A stretch of 18,924 bases of DNA. Source: Clostridiaceae bacterium (GTDB taxonomy: Bacteria > Bacillota > Clostridia > Saccharofermentanales > DTU023). The stretch covers positions 1-18,924 of the forward strand of contig JAAYEX010000195.1 of NCBI GenBank assembly GCA_012728535.1, read 5' to 3'. Each line of letters opens with the position of its first letter. Within the stretch, counting starts at the first letter, position 1. The position numbers and the translations under genes were made by a program. Shown here piece by piece: positions 1 to 7,437 of this stretch. The notes under the pieces were generated by a model. The model saw only the letters and a program-made list of their open reading frames with translations, made no database searches and was not told the origin of the DNA.

Positions 1-1091
1 CCTTCTTTGATGGTAAAGCTGATATCTTTCAGGACATCTTCTTTCAGGTCAGGCCAGGCAAAGGAGAAGTTTCTAAATTCAATGTCACCGATTTTTTCAA
101 GCACCTGAGTATTTGCAGCATCCGTCATGTCTTCCGGATAATCCCAGACTTCCTGCAGCCGCTCCATGGCAGCAGAGCCCTGCTGCGACACGTTGATAAA
201 CTCACCCATGGAAATCATGGGCCAGGTCATCATGCCGAGGAAAAATACAAAAGAGATCAGCGCTCCCAGTGTGATTTCACCATTGCGGATCAAAGCTGCA
301 CCTAAAGCTATGGCTATGACGTAAGTCATGCCGGAGACCAGTCTTGATGCAGGCATGAACAAAGCCGACCAGCCGGCCACCCGCATATTTTTGCGGTACA
401 TTTCTTCCGCCAGTTCATCGACGCGCTCAGTCTGAGCTGCTTCCAGCCGGTAGGCACGTACTATGCGGACACCGGAAACATTTTCCAGCACATGGTCATT
501 CATGGCGTCAAAAGCACGCTGTGCATCATCAAACTCCTCATAGAGATGGGCGCCGATTTTTTTCGAAGCAAAGAGCAGAAGCGGCAGGGGAAGGATCGTG
601 ACCAAGGTCAGTTTCCAGGAGATGCCGAGCATGAAGAAAAGGATTGTGGCAGGGTAGAGGCTGGAGTCGAACATGGTCATAACACCGTAGCCAGCCATGT
701 CAGCCATGAAATCCACGTCATTAGTTGCCTTGCCCATCAAGCTGCCTGTGGTATTGCGTCCGAAGAAAGGTGCGCTCTGGGAGAAAAGCTTGCGGGCCGT
801 AATTTGCCGGCCCAAAAGCGGTGCGACATCAGCAGCTTTGAAAATATAATAATTCCAGACATAGTTTAGAAAAAAGTTCAAAACTACCAAACCTACCAGT
901 ATGGATACATAGTTAAGAAAAACAGCAAAGCTGATGTCTTGCAGGATGATGCGGTCGGCCAGATATCCGGCCAGGCGTGTAGGGGCTACTCCTGCAATGT
1001 TGCTCAGGATGATAGCGATGAGCCCAATAAAATATTCAGACTTGTAAGCCTGAATAAACCACGCCATCTGGCGTGTGATCTTTTTAATCAT
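1..1091 (-). CDS. ABC exporter half-transporter, N-terminal part (partial, runs off left edge)
   Basis: This is a type I ABC exporter half-molecule read on the minus strand, with its start ATG at 1091-1089 and 363 complete codons before the window edge. An in-frame TAG lies six codons upstream and an AGGGGAT Shine-Dalgarno-like site precedes the ATG, so the start is well fixed. Residues about 17-310 form the ABC_membrane domain: several hydrophobic helices, the segment FFGRNTTGSLMGKATNDVD and the coupling-helix region around ENVSGVRIVRAYRLE. From about residue 340 (IGDIEFRNFSFAWPD) the nucleotide-binding domain begins, and the window ends just before its Walker A. The ATND segment resembles the YheI/MdlA branch of heterodimeric multidrug exporters, so a partner half-transporter would be expected next to it outside the window. 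Substrate cannot be told. It lies about 150 bp downstream of the zinc-ribbon membrane protein gene on the same strand. Confidence 0.93.
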   Translation of the reverse strand, partial: MIKKITRQMAWFIQAYKSEYFIGLIAIILSNIAGVAPTRLAGYLADRIILQDISFAVFLNYVSILVGLVVLNFFLNYVWNYYIFKAADVAPLLGRQITARKLFSQSAPFFGRNTTGSLMGKATNDVDFMADMAGYGVMTMFDSSLYPATILFFMLGISWKLTLVTILPLPLLLFASKKIGAHLYEEFDDAQRAFDAMNDHVLENVSGVRIVRAYRLEAAQTERVDELAEEMYRKNMRVAGWSALFMPASRLVSGMTYVIAIALGAALIRNGEITLGALISFVFFLGMMTWPMISMGEFINVSQQGSAAMERLQEVWDYPEDMTDAANTQVLEKIGDIEFRNFSFAWPDLKEDVLKDISFTIKE

Positions 1092-1128
1092 CGAAAAATA
1101 GATCCCCTACAATTATTATCCCTTTTTA

Positions 1129-1174
1129 AGACCGGCTTATTATACATTAAATGAGAAGAAAGTATAGCCGGTCT
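1129..1174. repeat. Interrupted 9-bp inverted repeat upstream of the ABC exporter gene
   Basis: The arms AGACCGGCT (1129-1137) and AGCCGGTCT (1166-1174) are perfect inverted copies. An inner pair, TATAC (1141-1145) and GTATA (1162-1166), allows a longer bulged dyad. The minus strand carries a TATAAT hexamer (1144-1139) between the arms, so the dyad brackets the presumed core promoter of the ABC exporter gene. No run of T follows on either strand, so it does not look like an intrinsic terminator. An operator for a dimeric regulator is the simplest reading, but this is inference. Confidence 0.5.
1139..1144 (-). promoter_or_regulatory. Candidate -10 box (TATAAT) for the ABC exporter gene
   Basis: A perfect TATAAT lies on the minus strand about 48 bases upstream of the ABC exporter ATG. 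No good -35 hexamer is seen at 16-18 bases; the sequence there is CTATAC/TATACT. The promoter would therefore be weak or activator-dependent. It sits inside the 1129-1174 dyad. Confidence 0.4.
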
Positions 1175-1241
1175 GTTCAATGTTTTGCAGATTCCGGTCG
1201 CAAATAATCATCAGGAAGCGGACCTGGTTGTCTGCGGATAG

Positions 1242-2243
1242 CTAAGCAATCAGAAGGGTCTGGAAAAATGCAATGGCAGTGGCAAACAAAGATGTAAAAA
1301 TCATTATGGATACCAGGGTCAGATTCATAGTCTGATTTTCGGTTAAATGGGTAATCACAGCAACAGACCGGGCGTGGATCAGGCAAGAAAAGGCAAAACC
1401 CATCAAGACCAGGAGGAGACCGAAGAAGCCGCCCTGCATAGTTGTGGGCAGGGCTATCAGCATGAAGAGGACCAGATAGGCCCAGGCTGTTTTGCCGACA
1501 GCAAGAGTATGTGAAAAGGGAAGACCCCCCTGCCTGAAGAGAAAACGTGCCAGGATCCAGAGGATGCCGGTATATAGTAGCAGGAAGAAAGCGCTGATCA
1601 GCACACCGGTGAAGTATAGTCCTGCTCCTTGCAGATTGGGAGCCGTCAGCCGCTGGTTGAAAAGTACAGAGTAAAGCCACTTATTGGCGAAAGCAAAGTG
1701 AGCCCCGCCCAGGAAAGCACCGGCGATCAGTAAAATACTGTGGGCCAGAGACCAGCGAGGAATGGCTTGCGCTTTGATGGCGTCAGCCGGTCTTGTCAGG
1801 AGCTGGAGGAGATCACGTCCAAAATCGCGTAGTTGCTGTGTTCTGTAAGACCCGGCTGCAGCACCGGCCTGATATGACTGACGGCGGCGTTCTTTTTCCG
1901 CCTTTGACCGGCGTTTGGCTTCCGCTCTAACAGCTTTCAGGCGCTCACGTTCCGCCTTTTGTTTGTCTTTGTTTTCCTGTCGTTTGCTCTTATTATTATT
2001 TGTTGTTTGAGAAGGATTTGAAGAAGAGCTTGAACTCGTTTCGGCAGAAGTGTAAGTATATGTGTTTTGGCTTGGATTGTTGCCTGCTGAACTGCTGCCT
2101 GTATCAGGCTGTTCCTGATAGGTATTCTCCGGCTGGCCATAAGATGCAGACCTGGCTGCAGACTCAGCTCTGGTGCGGGCCCGACAATTACATTTTTCAT
2201 TATCCTCAAGCTCTGCTCCGCAATAAAAACAATACCTTGCCAT
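1242..2243 (-). CDS. Zinc-ribbon protein with multi-spanning C-terminal membrane domain (Yip1-like)
   Basis: The 333-residue protein begins with a short zinc ribbon, C5-x2-C8 ... C18-x-C20, at the extreme N-terminus. Residues about 21-90 are a low-complexity Ser/Thr/Asn/Gln linker, including a run of six serines. Residues about 82-122 are a highly charged Lys/Arg/Glu stretch likely to form a coiled or basic helix. Residues about 164-333 hold roughly five hydrophobic segments (near 165-186, 208-236, 249-270, 272-290 and 307-332). The start ATG (2243-2241) follows a GAGGAT ribosome binding site. This layout matches the many Firmicutes zinc-ribbon proteins with Yip1-like or uncharacterised membrane domains; the Yip1 link is a guess from topology. 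Function is unknown; a membrane-stress or trafficking-like role is speculative. It is divergent from the ATPase operon and lies upstream of the ABC exporter on the same strand. Confidence 0.8.
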   Translation of the reverse strand: MARYCFYCGAELEDNEKCNCRARTRAESAARSASYGQPENTYQEQPDTGSSSAGNNPSQNTYTYTSAETSSSSSSNPSQTTNNNKSKRQENKDKQKAERERLKAVRAEAKRRSKAEKERRRQSYQAGAAAGSYRTQQLRDFGRDLLQLLTRPADAIKAQAIPRWSLAHSILLIAGAFLGGAHFAFANKWLYSVLFNQRLTAPNLQGAGLYFTGVLISAFFLLLYTGILWILARFLFRQGGLPFSHTLAVGKTAWAYLVLFMLIALPTTMQGGFFGLLLVLMGFAFSCLIHARSVAVITHLTENQTMNLTLVSIMIFTSLFATAIAFFQTLLIA

Positions 2244-2405
2244 TAAAAAATCATCCTCAACTAATAATATGACTGTCCGATAAGCGACTAATGAAAAGTA
2301 TATCAGACATTATTTTTCAATCTCCTGTAGATTACGGAAAGATTGTTAATACAATGTGACAAGAAAAGTAAGCTGTATCTTGAGTATTCTGTTAAACTTT
2401 GAAAA

Positions 2406-2422
2406 AAGACTCCACAGGTCTT
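2406..2422. repeat. Small hairpin in the divergent intergenic region
   Basis: AAGAC (2406-2410) pairs with GTCTT (2418-2422) around a 7-base loop. On the minus strand the stem is followed by a run of T (complement of 2402-2407), giving a weak terminator-like shape. The stem is only five pairs, so this is marginal. The rest of 2244-2541 holds AT-rich sequence with no gene that I can support. Confidence 0.25.
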
Positions 2423-2466
2423 AAGTTCATGATAATATATTAAACGGTATTTATTTTTACATAGGT

Positions 2467-2492
2467 GCAAGTATAATTTGTAAGTATAATTA
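2467..2492 (+). promoter_or_regulatory. Tandem 13-bp direct repeat with two TATAAT hexamers, candidate ntp promoter region
   Basis: Units GCAAGTATAATTT (2467-2479) and GTAAGTATAATTA (2480-2492) match at 11 of 13 bases and abut exactly. Each contains a consensus -10 hexamer (2472-2477 and 2485-2490), placed 50-70 bases upstream of the first ATPase gene. I see no good -35 at standard spacing for either. A promoter for the ntp operon must lie in 2244-2541 given the divergent gene on the left, and these are the best -10 candidates. Confidence 0.4.
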
Positions 2493-2541
2493 TTAGCAAC
2501 TCAGGTTCAAATAAAGATATTGACAGGAGGAACTAATTTTC

Positions 2542-2862
2542 GTGGCAAATCAGGATTTCATCGATAAAATTCGAGTCGCAGAAGCTGAGGCTAAGCGCTT
2601 AAGAGCTGATGCACGCGAAGCTTCAGCAGAAAAGCGTAAAGAAGCCCGGCTGGAGGCGGACAGGTTTGTCGATCAGGCATATAAGGATGCCCAGATTGAA
2701 CGCCAGGAAGTCATGCAGGAAGCGGAAGCCAAATATCGCGAGATTTTAGCTGAAGTTTCTCAAGAAGCTAAGGAAGTGGAAGGCGATGCAGATGCAGAAT
2801 CTGTGAAGCAGGCCGCAAATGTTGTGGCAGAAAGGATCGTGACTCTCCTTGGCAACTTCTAA
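2542..2862 (+). CDS. ntpF: V-type Na+-ATPase peripheral stalk subunit G (NtpF)
   Basis: The 106-residue protein is almost entirely a charged Ala/Glu/Lys/Arg helix (about residues 5-85), typical of the G/H peripheral-stalk subunit that pairs with subunit E to hold the catalytic head against the membrane sector. The C-terminal stretch ending AERIVTLLGNF is also usual for the family. It starts with GTG, with an AGGAGG site at 2525-2530 and an 11-base spacer. It is the first gene of the nine-gene ATPase operon and occupies the ntpF place of the E. hirae order. Sequence is poorly conserved in this family, so identity rests on helix character, size and position. Confidence 0.85.
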   Translation: MANQDFIDKIRVAEAEAKRLRADAREASAEKRKEARLEADRFVDQAYKDAQIERQEVMQEAEAKYREILAEVSQEAKEVEGDADAESVKQAANVVAERIVTLLGNF

Positions 2863-4852
2863 GATGAGCTACATGACAATTATCGGCATGTGTCATGAAC
2901 GAGACGCTGTTTTGGAAGCTTTGATGAAGCAGGGATCTGCTCAGTTAATCGAAGAAGATCCGGATGCCAATGAAGGCGTATGCAAAACAAGCGTCGTTAC
3001 GAGTGGATTTGCTGAAAATGTTGACTTGCGCAACCGTTTAATCCGCTCGATTGAAACAATTGACCGGCGTTTCCCCATGAAAAAACCCATGTTCTCAACT
3101 AAGCCCTCTGTCTCAGAGTCTGAGTTTGATATGTCTGAATATGATGAGGAGCTGAGCCGTCAACTTCTCTATAAATACGAGTCTGCAGTGGAAAGAGAAA
3201 ATGAACTGCGAGCTGAATTAAACACGATAGAGCAAAGACGTGAAGAGCTTTTTGCCTGGGAAGACATACCCCTGGATCTCAATGTGCGTGAAACGGAATT
3301 GACTGAAATCATCTACGGCACACTGCGTGACCAGAGAAGTCTGGACAATCTGATAGCAGAGATCAATGAAGAAATGTCGACTGCTACAATTTTCAATCTG
3401 GGTTTCACTGAAGCCAAGTCTCCCTTATTAGCCCTGGTAGAAATGAAAGAAGATTCTCCGCATCTCCGAGCCAGGCTTTCAGCTTATGAGTTCAAAGCTC
3501 TGCCTATGCAGGCAGTACTCGGCACTGCGAAGAAATCACTGGAAACTCTTAACAGTCACGCAAAGACTGTTAGGGAAGAAATCGGCCGGCAAACGGAGAT
3601 TATGAAAGATGTTGCAGATAACCGCGAACAACTGATGCTCTATCATGATGTGCTTTTGGTACGGTCAGATAAAGAATCAGCAGACCGCATTCTGTCGTCG
3701 ACACAATATACATTTTATTTCAATGCCTGGGTTGATGCCGACAAAGCAGAAAGCATCAAAGAGTTTTTAACAGAAAATTTTGAAGTGGCCTGTTTCTACC
3801 GTCCCGTAGAGGCGGAAGAGGAATACCCAATCCTTCTCAAAAATAATAAATTCACGGAAACTTTCAGTGTTGTGCTTGAAATGTATGGCGCCCCCAGTCC
3901 GGGAGAGTCGGACCCTATGCCAGTGATGGCACCTTTTTACATGATCATATTCGGCATGATGCTGTCAGATGTCGGCTATGGCCTGCTTCTTCTTCTTGGC
4001 TGTCTCTATCTGATCTTCAAGGCTAAAGTGACGACAGGCATGATGGGGCAGATGGCGCGTATGCTTACTTTATCAGCTGTTTCTTCAATTATCTGGGGTT
4101 TTATCTTCGGAGGTTTCTTCGGAGACTTGTTGACCGCTGTTACTGATGGCAGAGTCAATTTTCCGGTTTTGTGGTTTGACCCGATGGGCGATCCCTTAAA
4201 ACTACTGACATTCAGTATGTTCTTCGGAGCTATCCATCTTTTTGCCGGCATGGCTCTTGATATTCGCAACAGTAAATTAAGAGGGGATCTCTTTACGGGA
4301 CTTGTAAACAACGTTCCCTGGTTTCTGATAATTACAGCTGCACTTATGTATCTCGCAGGTCCGCTGGGTTTTATCAGCTCAGCCGGCACGATAGCACTCC
4401 TTAGCGGGATTGCAAAGTGGATGATCATCATCGGCGGGCTTGTGATTTTGCTTTTTGCAGGTCACGGAGGCTCCTGGAACCCAATCATCCGCATCGGAAA
4501 AGCCTTGCTGAATGTATACAACAATCTGACCGGCTTTTTGAGTGATATTTTATCTTATTCGCGAATTCTGGCTCTGGTTCTTGCAACAAGTGTTATCGCT
4601 CAGGTTGTTAATATTCTGGCTACCGGGGGCAGCGGTATCGGCGGAGTGATTGTTTTTATTCTTGCGGGAAGTGTCGGCCATCTTCTGAACCTTGCTTTAT
4701 CGGGCCTTTCTGCCTTTGTCCACGCTGCACGTTTGCAGTATGTTGAATTCTTCGGCAAATTCTTTGAAGGAGCCGGTGAATATTTCGCCCCATTGCGTCG
4801 TAAAACCAAGTATGTCGAGATAAGGACAGACAAGCTGGAAGCGAAAAAATGA
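2849..4852 (+). CDS. ntpI: V-type Na+-ATPase membrane subunit I/a (NtpI)
   Basis: This is the 667-residue stator membrane subunit that forms the ion half-channels beside the rotor ring. The N-terminal half (about 1-345) is cytoplasmic, rich in charged helices, and binds the peripheral stalks. The C-terminal half has about seven to eight membrane segments beginning near PFYMIIFGMMLSDVGYG. The essential channel arginine is present as R572 in LSYSRILALVLATS. I chose the TTG start at 2849, which overlaps ntpF by 14 bases, because it gives an N-terminus MATSKM that fits the family pattern MAxxKM and has AAGGAT at 2832-2837. The ATG at 2864 is the alternative, gives 662 residues, and has no clear ribosome binding site. 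An 82-base gap separates it from ntpK. Confidence 0.95.
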   Translation: MATSKMSYMTIIGMCHERDAVLEALMKQGSAQLIEEDPDANEGVCKTSVVTSGFAENVDLRNRLIRSIETIDRRFPMKKPMFSTKPSVSESEFDMSEYDEELSRQLLYKYESAVERENELRAELNTIEQRREELFAWEDIPLDLNVRETELTEIIYGTLRDQRSLDNLIAEINEEMSTATIFNLGFTEAKSPLLALVEMKEDSPHLRARLSAYEFKALPMQAVLGTAKKSLETLNSHAKTVREEIGRQTEIMKDVADNREQLMLYHDVLLVRSDKESADRILSSTQYTFYFNAWVDADKAESIKEFLTENFEVACFYRPVEAEEEYPILLKNNKFTETFSVVLEMYGAPSPGESDPMPVMAPFYMIIFGMMLSDVGYGLLLLLGCLYLIFKAKVTTGMMGQMARMLTLSAVSSIIWGFIFGGFFGDLLTAVTDGRVNFPVLWFDPMGDPLKLLTFSMFFGAIHLFAGMALDIRNSKLRGDLFTGLVNNVPWFLIITAALMYLAGPLGFISSAGTIALLSGIAKWMIIIGGLVILLFAGHGGSWNPIIRIGKALLNVYNNLTGFLSDILSYSRILALVLATSVIAQVVNILATGGSGIGGVIVFILAGSVGHLLNLALSGLSAFVHAARLQYVEFFGKFFEGAGEYFAPLRRKTKYVEIRTDKLEAKK

Positions 4853-4934
4853 TCATTATGACGGCAAACCGATCCAAGGAGCCGTTTATAATTAAATAAG
4901 AAATAATAGATAAAGATAATTAGGAGGAAGACTA

Positions 4935-5414
4935 ATGTTTTTAGAGAATCTAGGACCTACCCTGACCATACTGGCGGCATCACTTGCGGCTTTGTTTCCC
5001 GGTGTAGGTTCGGCAAAAGGTGTTGGCGGTGCTGGTGAAGCTGCTGCAGGCGTACTGGCCGAAGATCCGTCAAAATTCGGTAGAGTCCTGATCTTGCAGG
5101 CACTACCCGGCACGCAGGGAATTTATGGTCTCTTAAGCTGGTTTATGATTATGAGTCAGTCAGGCCTGATGGGTGGCAATATGAATATAAGTTGGCAGAG
5201 TGGTCTGGGATATTTGGTTGCCGCTTTGCCGATAACAATTGTTGGTTGGCTTTCCGCAGTTTATCAGGGAAAAGTTTCGGAAGCGGGCATTGCACTTGTA
5301 GCTAAGCGTCCGGAAGAATCCGGTAAAGCCATAGTATTGGCAGTTATGGTTGAAACCTATGCTATTTTGGCGCTGCTTGCAACTATTCTGGCAGTATTTA
5401 GCATTCAAGTTTAA
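4935..5414 (+). CDS. ntpK: V-type Na+-ATPase rotor ring subunit K/c (NtpK proteolipid)
   Basis: The 159-residue protein has four membrane helices in two fused hairpins and forms the ion-carrying rotor ring. The Na+-binding residues described for E. hirae NtpK (L61, T64, Q65, Q110, E139) align with L57, T60 and Q61 in LPGTQGIYG, Q111 in YQGKV, and E140 in VMVETYAIL. The first hairpin has no equivalent of the ion-binding Glu, as in E. hirae, so each four-helix protomer would carry one ion. All ligands that I can match are kept, so sodium is the likely coupling ion; this is inference from residue conservation. The start ATG follows AGGAGG at 4922-4927 with a 7-base spacer, the strongest ribosome binding site in the operon, which fits the need for many K copies per complex. 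Confidence 0.97.
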   Translation: MFLENLGPTLTILAASLAALFPGVGSAKGVGGAGEAAAGVLAEDPSKFGRVLILQALPGTQGIYGLLSWFMIMSQSGLMGGNMNISWQSGLGYLVAALPITIVGWLSAVYQGKVSEAGIALVAKRPEESGKAIVLAVMVETYAILALLATILAVFSIQV

Positions 5415-5444
5415 TTGACCCTTTAACGATTAAGGAGTACTTAC

Positions 5445-6041
5445 GTGGAAGGAATCGAGAGAATCACAAACAAGATCCTCGAAGATGCCAAGGCTGAAGT
5501 CAGCCGCATTGAATCTGAGACAGAAGATTTTATGCGCGAACAGCAGGAGGGTGCAAAGAGCATGCGCGAGCGTGTTCTTGAGGACTCCAGAAAAAAGGCG
5601 AAAGAGGACGCTGAAGCAATGCTCAGGCGGGCCGAGAGTCTGGCCTCTTCCGAGCGGAGGAAACGCGATCTGACTGCAAGCCAGAGTGACGTGCGCCGCT
5701 CTATAGATCTTGCTGTAGAACAACTGGCAAACGCTTCTGCTGAAGAGCGGGTCAAGCGTTATCTCAGATGGATAAAATCTCATAAGATCAATGAAGGTGA
5801 AATCACCTTATCCGAGCGGGACCAGGAGCTGGCCGAGGCCCTGCTGAAAGAGCTGCCACAAGGTAAATTCACAGTTTCCGACAACACCGGCAATATGCGG
5901 GGAGGCTTTATTGTTGCACATGGCAATGTGGAAGATAACCTGACCTATGATCTTGTTATTCATAATTACATGCCACGTTTAGCCCAGCTGGCCCAGGATC
6001 GGATTGAGGCAGCCCGGCACGAAGGAGAATCTGATGAGTGA
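5445..6041 (+). CDS. ntpE: V-type Na+-ATPase peripheral stalk subunit E (NtpE)
   Basis: This 198-residue protein matches subunit E, which pairs with NtpF to make the peripheral stalks. Residues about 1-110 form a long charged helix (EGIERITNKILEDAKAEVSR onward), and the rest forms the C-terminal globular head domain that contacts the A/B ring. That part includes MRGGFIVAHGNVEDNLTYD, a typical GG-hydrophobic strand of the family. It begins with GTG, preceded by AAGGAG at 5432-5437 with a 7-base spacer. Its last codons overlap the start of ntpC by eight bases, which suggests translational coupling. Confidence 0.93.
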   Translation: MEGIERITNKILEDAKAEVSRIESETEDFMREQQEGAKSMRERVLEDSRKKAKEDAEAMLRRAESLASSERRKRDLTASQSDVRRSIDLAVEQLANASAEERVKRYLRWIKSHKINEGEITLSERDQELAEALLKELPQGKFTVSDNTGNMRGGFIVAHGNVEDNLTYDLVIHNYMPRLAQLAQDRIEAARHEGESDE

Positions 6042-7074
6042 GCTTGCTGCAGATACATTGCTTCTGCCGCCGGTTAAGGACAAGAAAATCGGCTCCTGGA
6101 GCTATGCTTCCGGCAGAATCAGCAGCCTGGAAGTAAATCTTTTCCGGAAAAACGGGCTGGATCGTCTTTATGCTGCTGATAATGAGCAGGATTTGCGCCT
6201 CTTAATGCAAGAGCACCATTATCCGCAGGAAGAGTTCAATACAGCACTCAAGCTTGAAAGGATAGAAACTTTCGGACTTTTAGAACAGGTAGCTCCTCAA
6301 GACGGCTACCGTGTTGCTCTGATGCTTTTCGCAGACGTGCATAACATCAAATTTATGCTCAAGGAGAATCTCAAGAGAGATAACAGGCGGAGTTTGGACG
6401 AAATGTCCCACTTACTGCTGCAGCCATCCCTGGTCGACCCTGCACGGTTGAATGAACTCGTCTGCGGGATCAGAGACAAAAGTGACGGACCCGGATGGGT
6501 TATCCCCTTGATAGAAGCCGGAGAAAAAGCTTACAGCGAGTCTTATGAATCAGCGGCGATCGACCGTGCCCTTGATAAAATGGCACACCGCTTAGCGGCG
6601 AAAATGGCAGACCGGCTGAATAATGAGTGGTTTATTCGCTATTTTGCCCTGCAGCGGGACCTGATAAATCTGGAGACTCTTTTACGTGTCAGATCTCGTT
6701 CGGTTTCAGAAACTGTTTATAAGGATAGTTTGCTGCCATCAGGACTGATCTCCGTAAAGCTTTGGGAGAGCCTTTACGATGCTGAGGATGAAAAAATAAG
6801 TATGGCTTTTGCCGGCACTCCATATGAGATATTTGCCGCCTATCCTGAGGAATACAATGAGGGTGGTCTGGCCGCAAATTTCGTCCGTGACCGTGACCGG
6901 GTTCTAATTGATCATATTGAAAAAGGCCGTCATGTTTTGTCCGGGCCTGAGCTTGTTTTGTCCTATGTACTGGCACGTGAATATGAGATCAAGAACCTGC
7001 GCATTGTGGATGCTGCGATTCGCAACCACCTGAGTCTTGAACAAAGAAACGCGCTACGGCGCGATTTATGGTAA
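6034..7074 (+). CDS. ntpC: V-type Na+-ATPase subunit C/d (NtpC), rotor-shaft connector
   Basis: The 346-residue, mostly helical, soluble protein is the subunit C (eukaryotic d) family member that sits on the rotor ring and couples it to the central D/F shaft. Recognisable family features are the N-terminal segment GSWSYASGRISSLEVNLF, the central HNIKFMLKENL motif, and the C-terminal segment YVLAREYEIKNLRIVDAAI, which are the internally repeated helical units of the fold. I place the start at ATG 6034, which has AAGGAG at 6022-6027 and a 6-base spacer, instead of a TTG at 6004 that lies inside ntpE with no such signal. It overlaps the ntpE stop by eight bases. Confidence 0.93.
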   Translation: MSELAADTLLLPPVKDKKIGSWSYASGRISSLEVNLFRKNGLDRLYAADNEQDLRLLMQEHHYPQEEFNTALKLERIETFGLLEQVAPQDGYRVALMLFADVHNIKFMLKENLKRDNRRSLDEMSHLLLQPSLVDPARLNELVCGIRDKSDGPGWVIPLIEAGEKAYSESYESAAIDRALDKMAHRLAAKMADRLNNEWFIRYFALQRDLINLETLLRVRSRSVSETVYKDSLLPSGLISVKLWESLYDAEDEKISMAFAGTPYEIFAAYPEEYNEGGLAANFVRDRDRVLIDHIEKGRHVLSGPELVLSYVLAREYEIKNLRIVDAAIRNHLSLEQRNALRRDLW

Positions 7075-7098
7075 GAAAATAACCGAGAAGGGCAATAA

Positions 7099-7422
7099 AT
7101 GAAAAACAAAGTTGGAGTAATCGGTGATTTAGACAGTATTATCGGCTTTCGCGCTCTTGGCATGACTGTGATGGCATGCGAAGAGAAGAATCGAGCTAAT
7201 GAAATACTGAAGCAGTGGCAGGAAGATTGCTACTCTATTATCTTCATAACTGAACCTCTGGCACGCGAGTTAGGCGAAGAAAACATGGAAGAATGGCGCA
7301 ATACCTGGCTTCCTTCCCTTGTAATCATTCCTTCCGCCAAAGAGGATCCCTGCTTAGGCCGCGATACCTTGCGCACAGCAGTGCGCAGAGCTACCGGTAT
7401 TGACCTGCTCAGTCACATATAA
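7099..7422 (+). CDS. ntpG: V-type Na+-ATPase subunit F (NtpG), central shaft
   Basis: The 107-residue protein is subunit F of the central rotor shaft. The N-terminal strand KVGVIGDLDSIIGFRALGM is diagnostic, with the G-D-x-D-S-I-x-G-F core. Next come the second strand SIIFITEPLA and a third strand LPSLVIIPS, as in the small Rossmann-like fold of this subunit. It sits between ntpC and ntpA with a 15-base gap to ntpA. The ribosome binding site is GAGAAGGG, about eight to ten bases before the ATG. Confidence 0.95.
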   Translation: MKNKVGVIGDLDSIIGFRALGMTVMACEEKNRANEILKQWQEDCYSIIFITEPLARELGEENMEEWRNTWLPSLVIIPSAKEDPCLGRDTLRTAVRRATGIDLLSHI

Positions 7423-7437
7423 TTTAAAGGAGTCGTC

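Noticed and set aside
1129..1174. Inverted repeat as an intrinsic terminator for the zinc-ribbon gene
   Set aside because: The loop is 28 bases and no T-run follows on the minus strand; an operator reading fits better.
1177..1680. Open frame on the minus strand in another frame of the zinc-ribbon gene
   Set aside because: Cys- and Pro-rich composition, no family resemblance, and it lies within the gene that has a good start signal and membrane domain.
2520..2525. TTGACA hexamer as a -35 box before ntpF
   Set aside because: It overlaps the ribosome binding site and no -10 lies at the proper distance downstream.
6004..6033. TTG-initiated N-terminal extension of ntpC
   Set aside because: The added ten residues lie inside ntpE and have no ribosome binding site, while ATG 6034 has AAGGAG at ideal distance.
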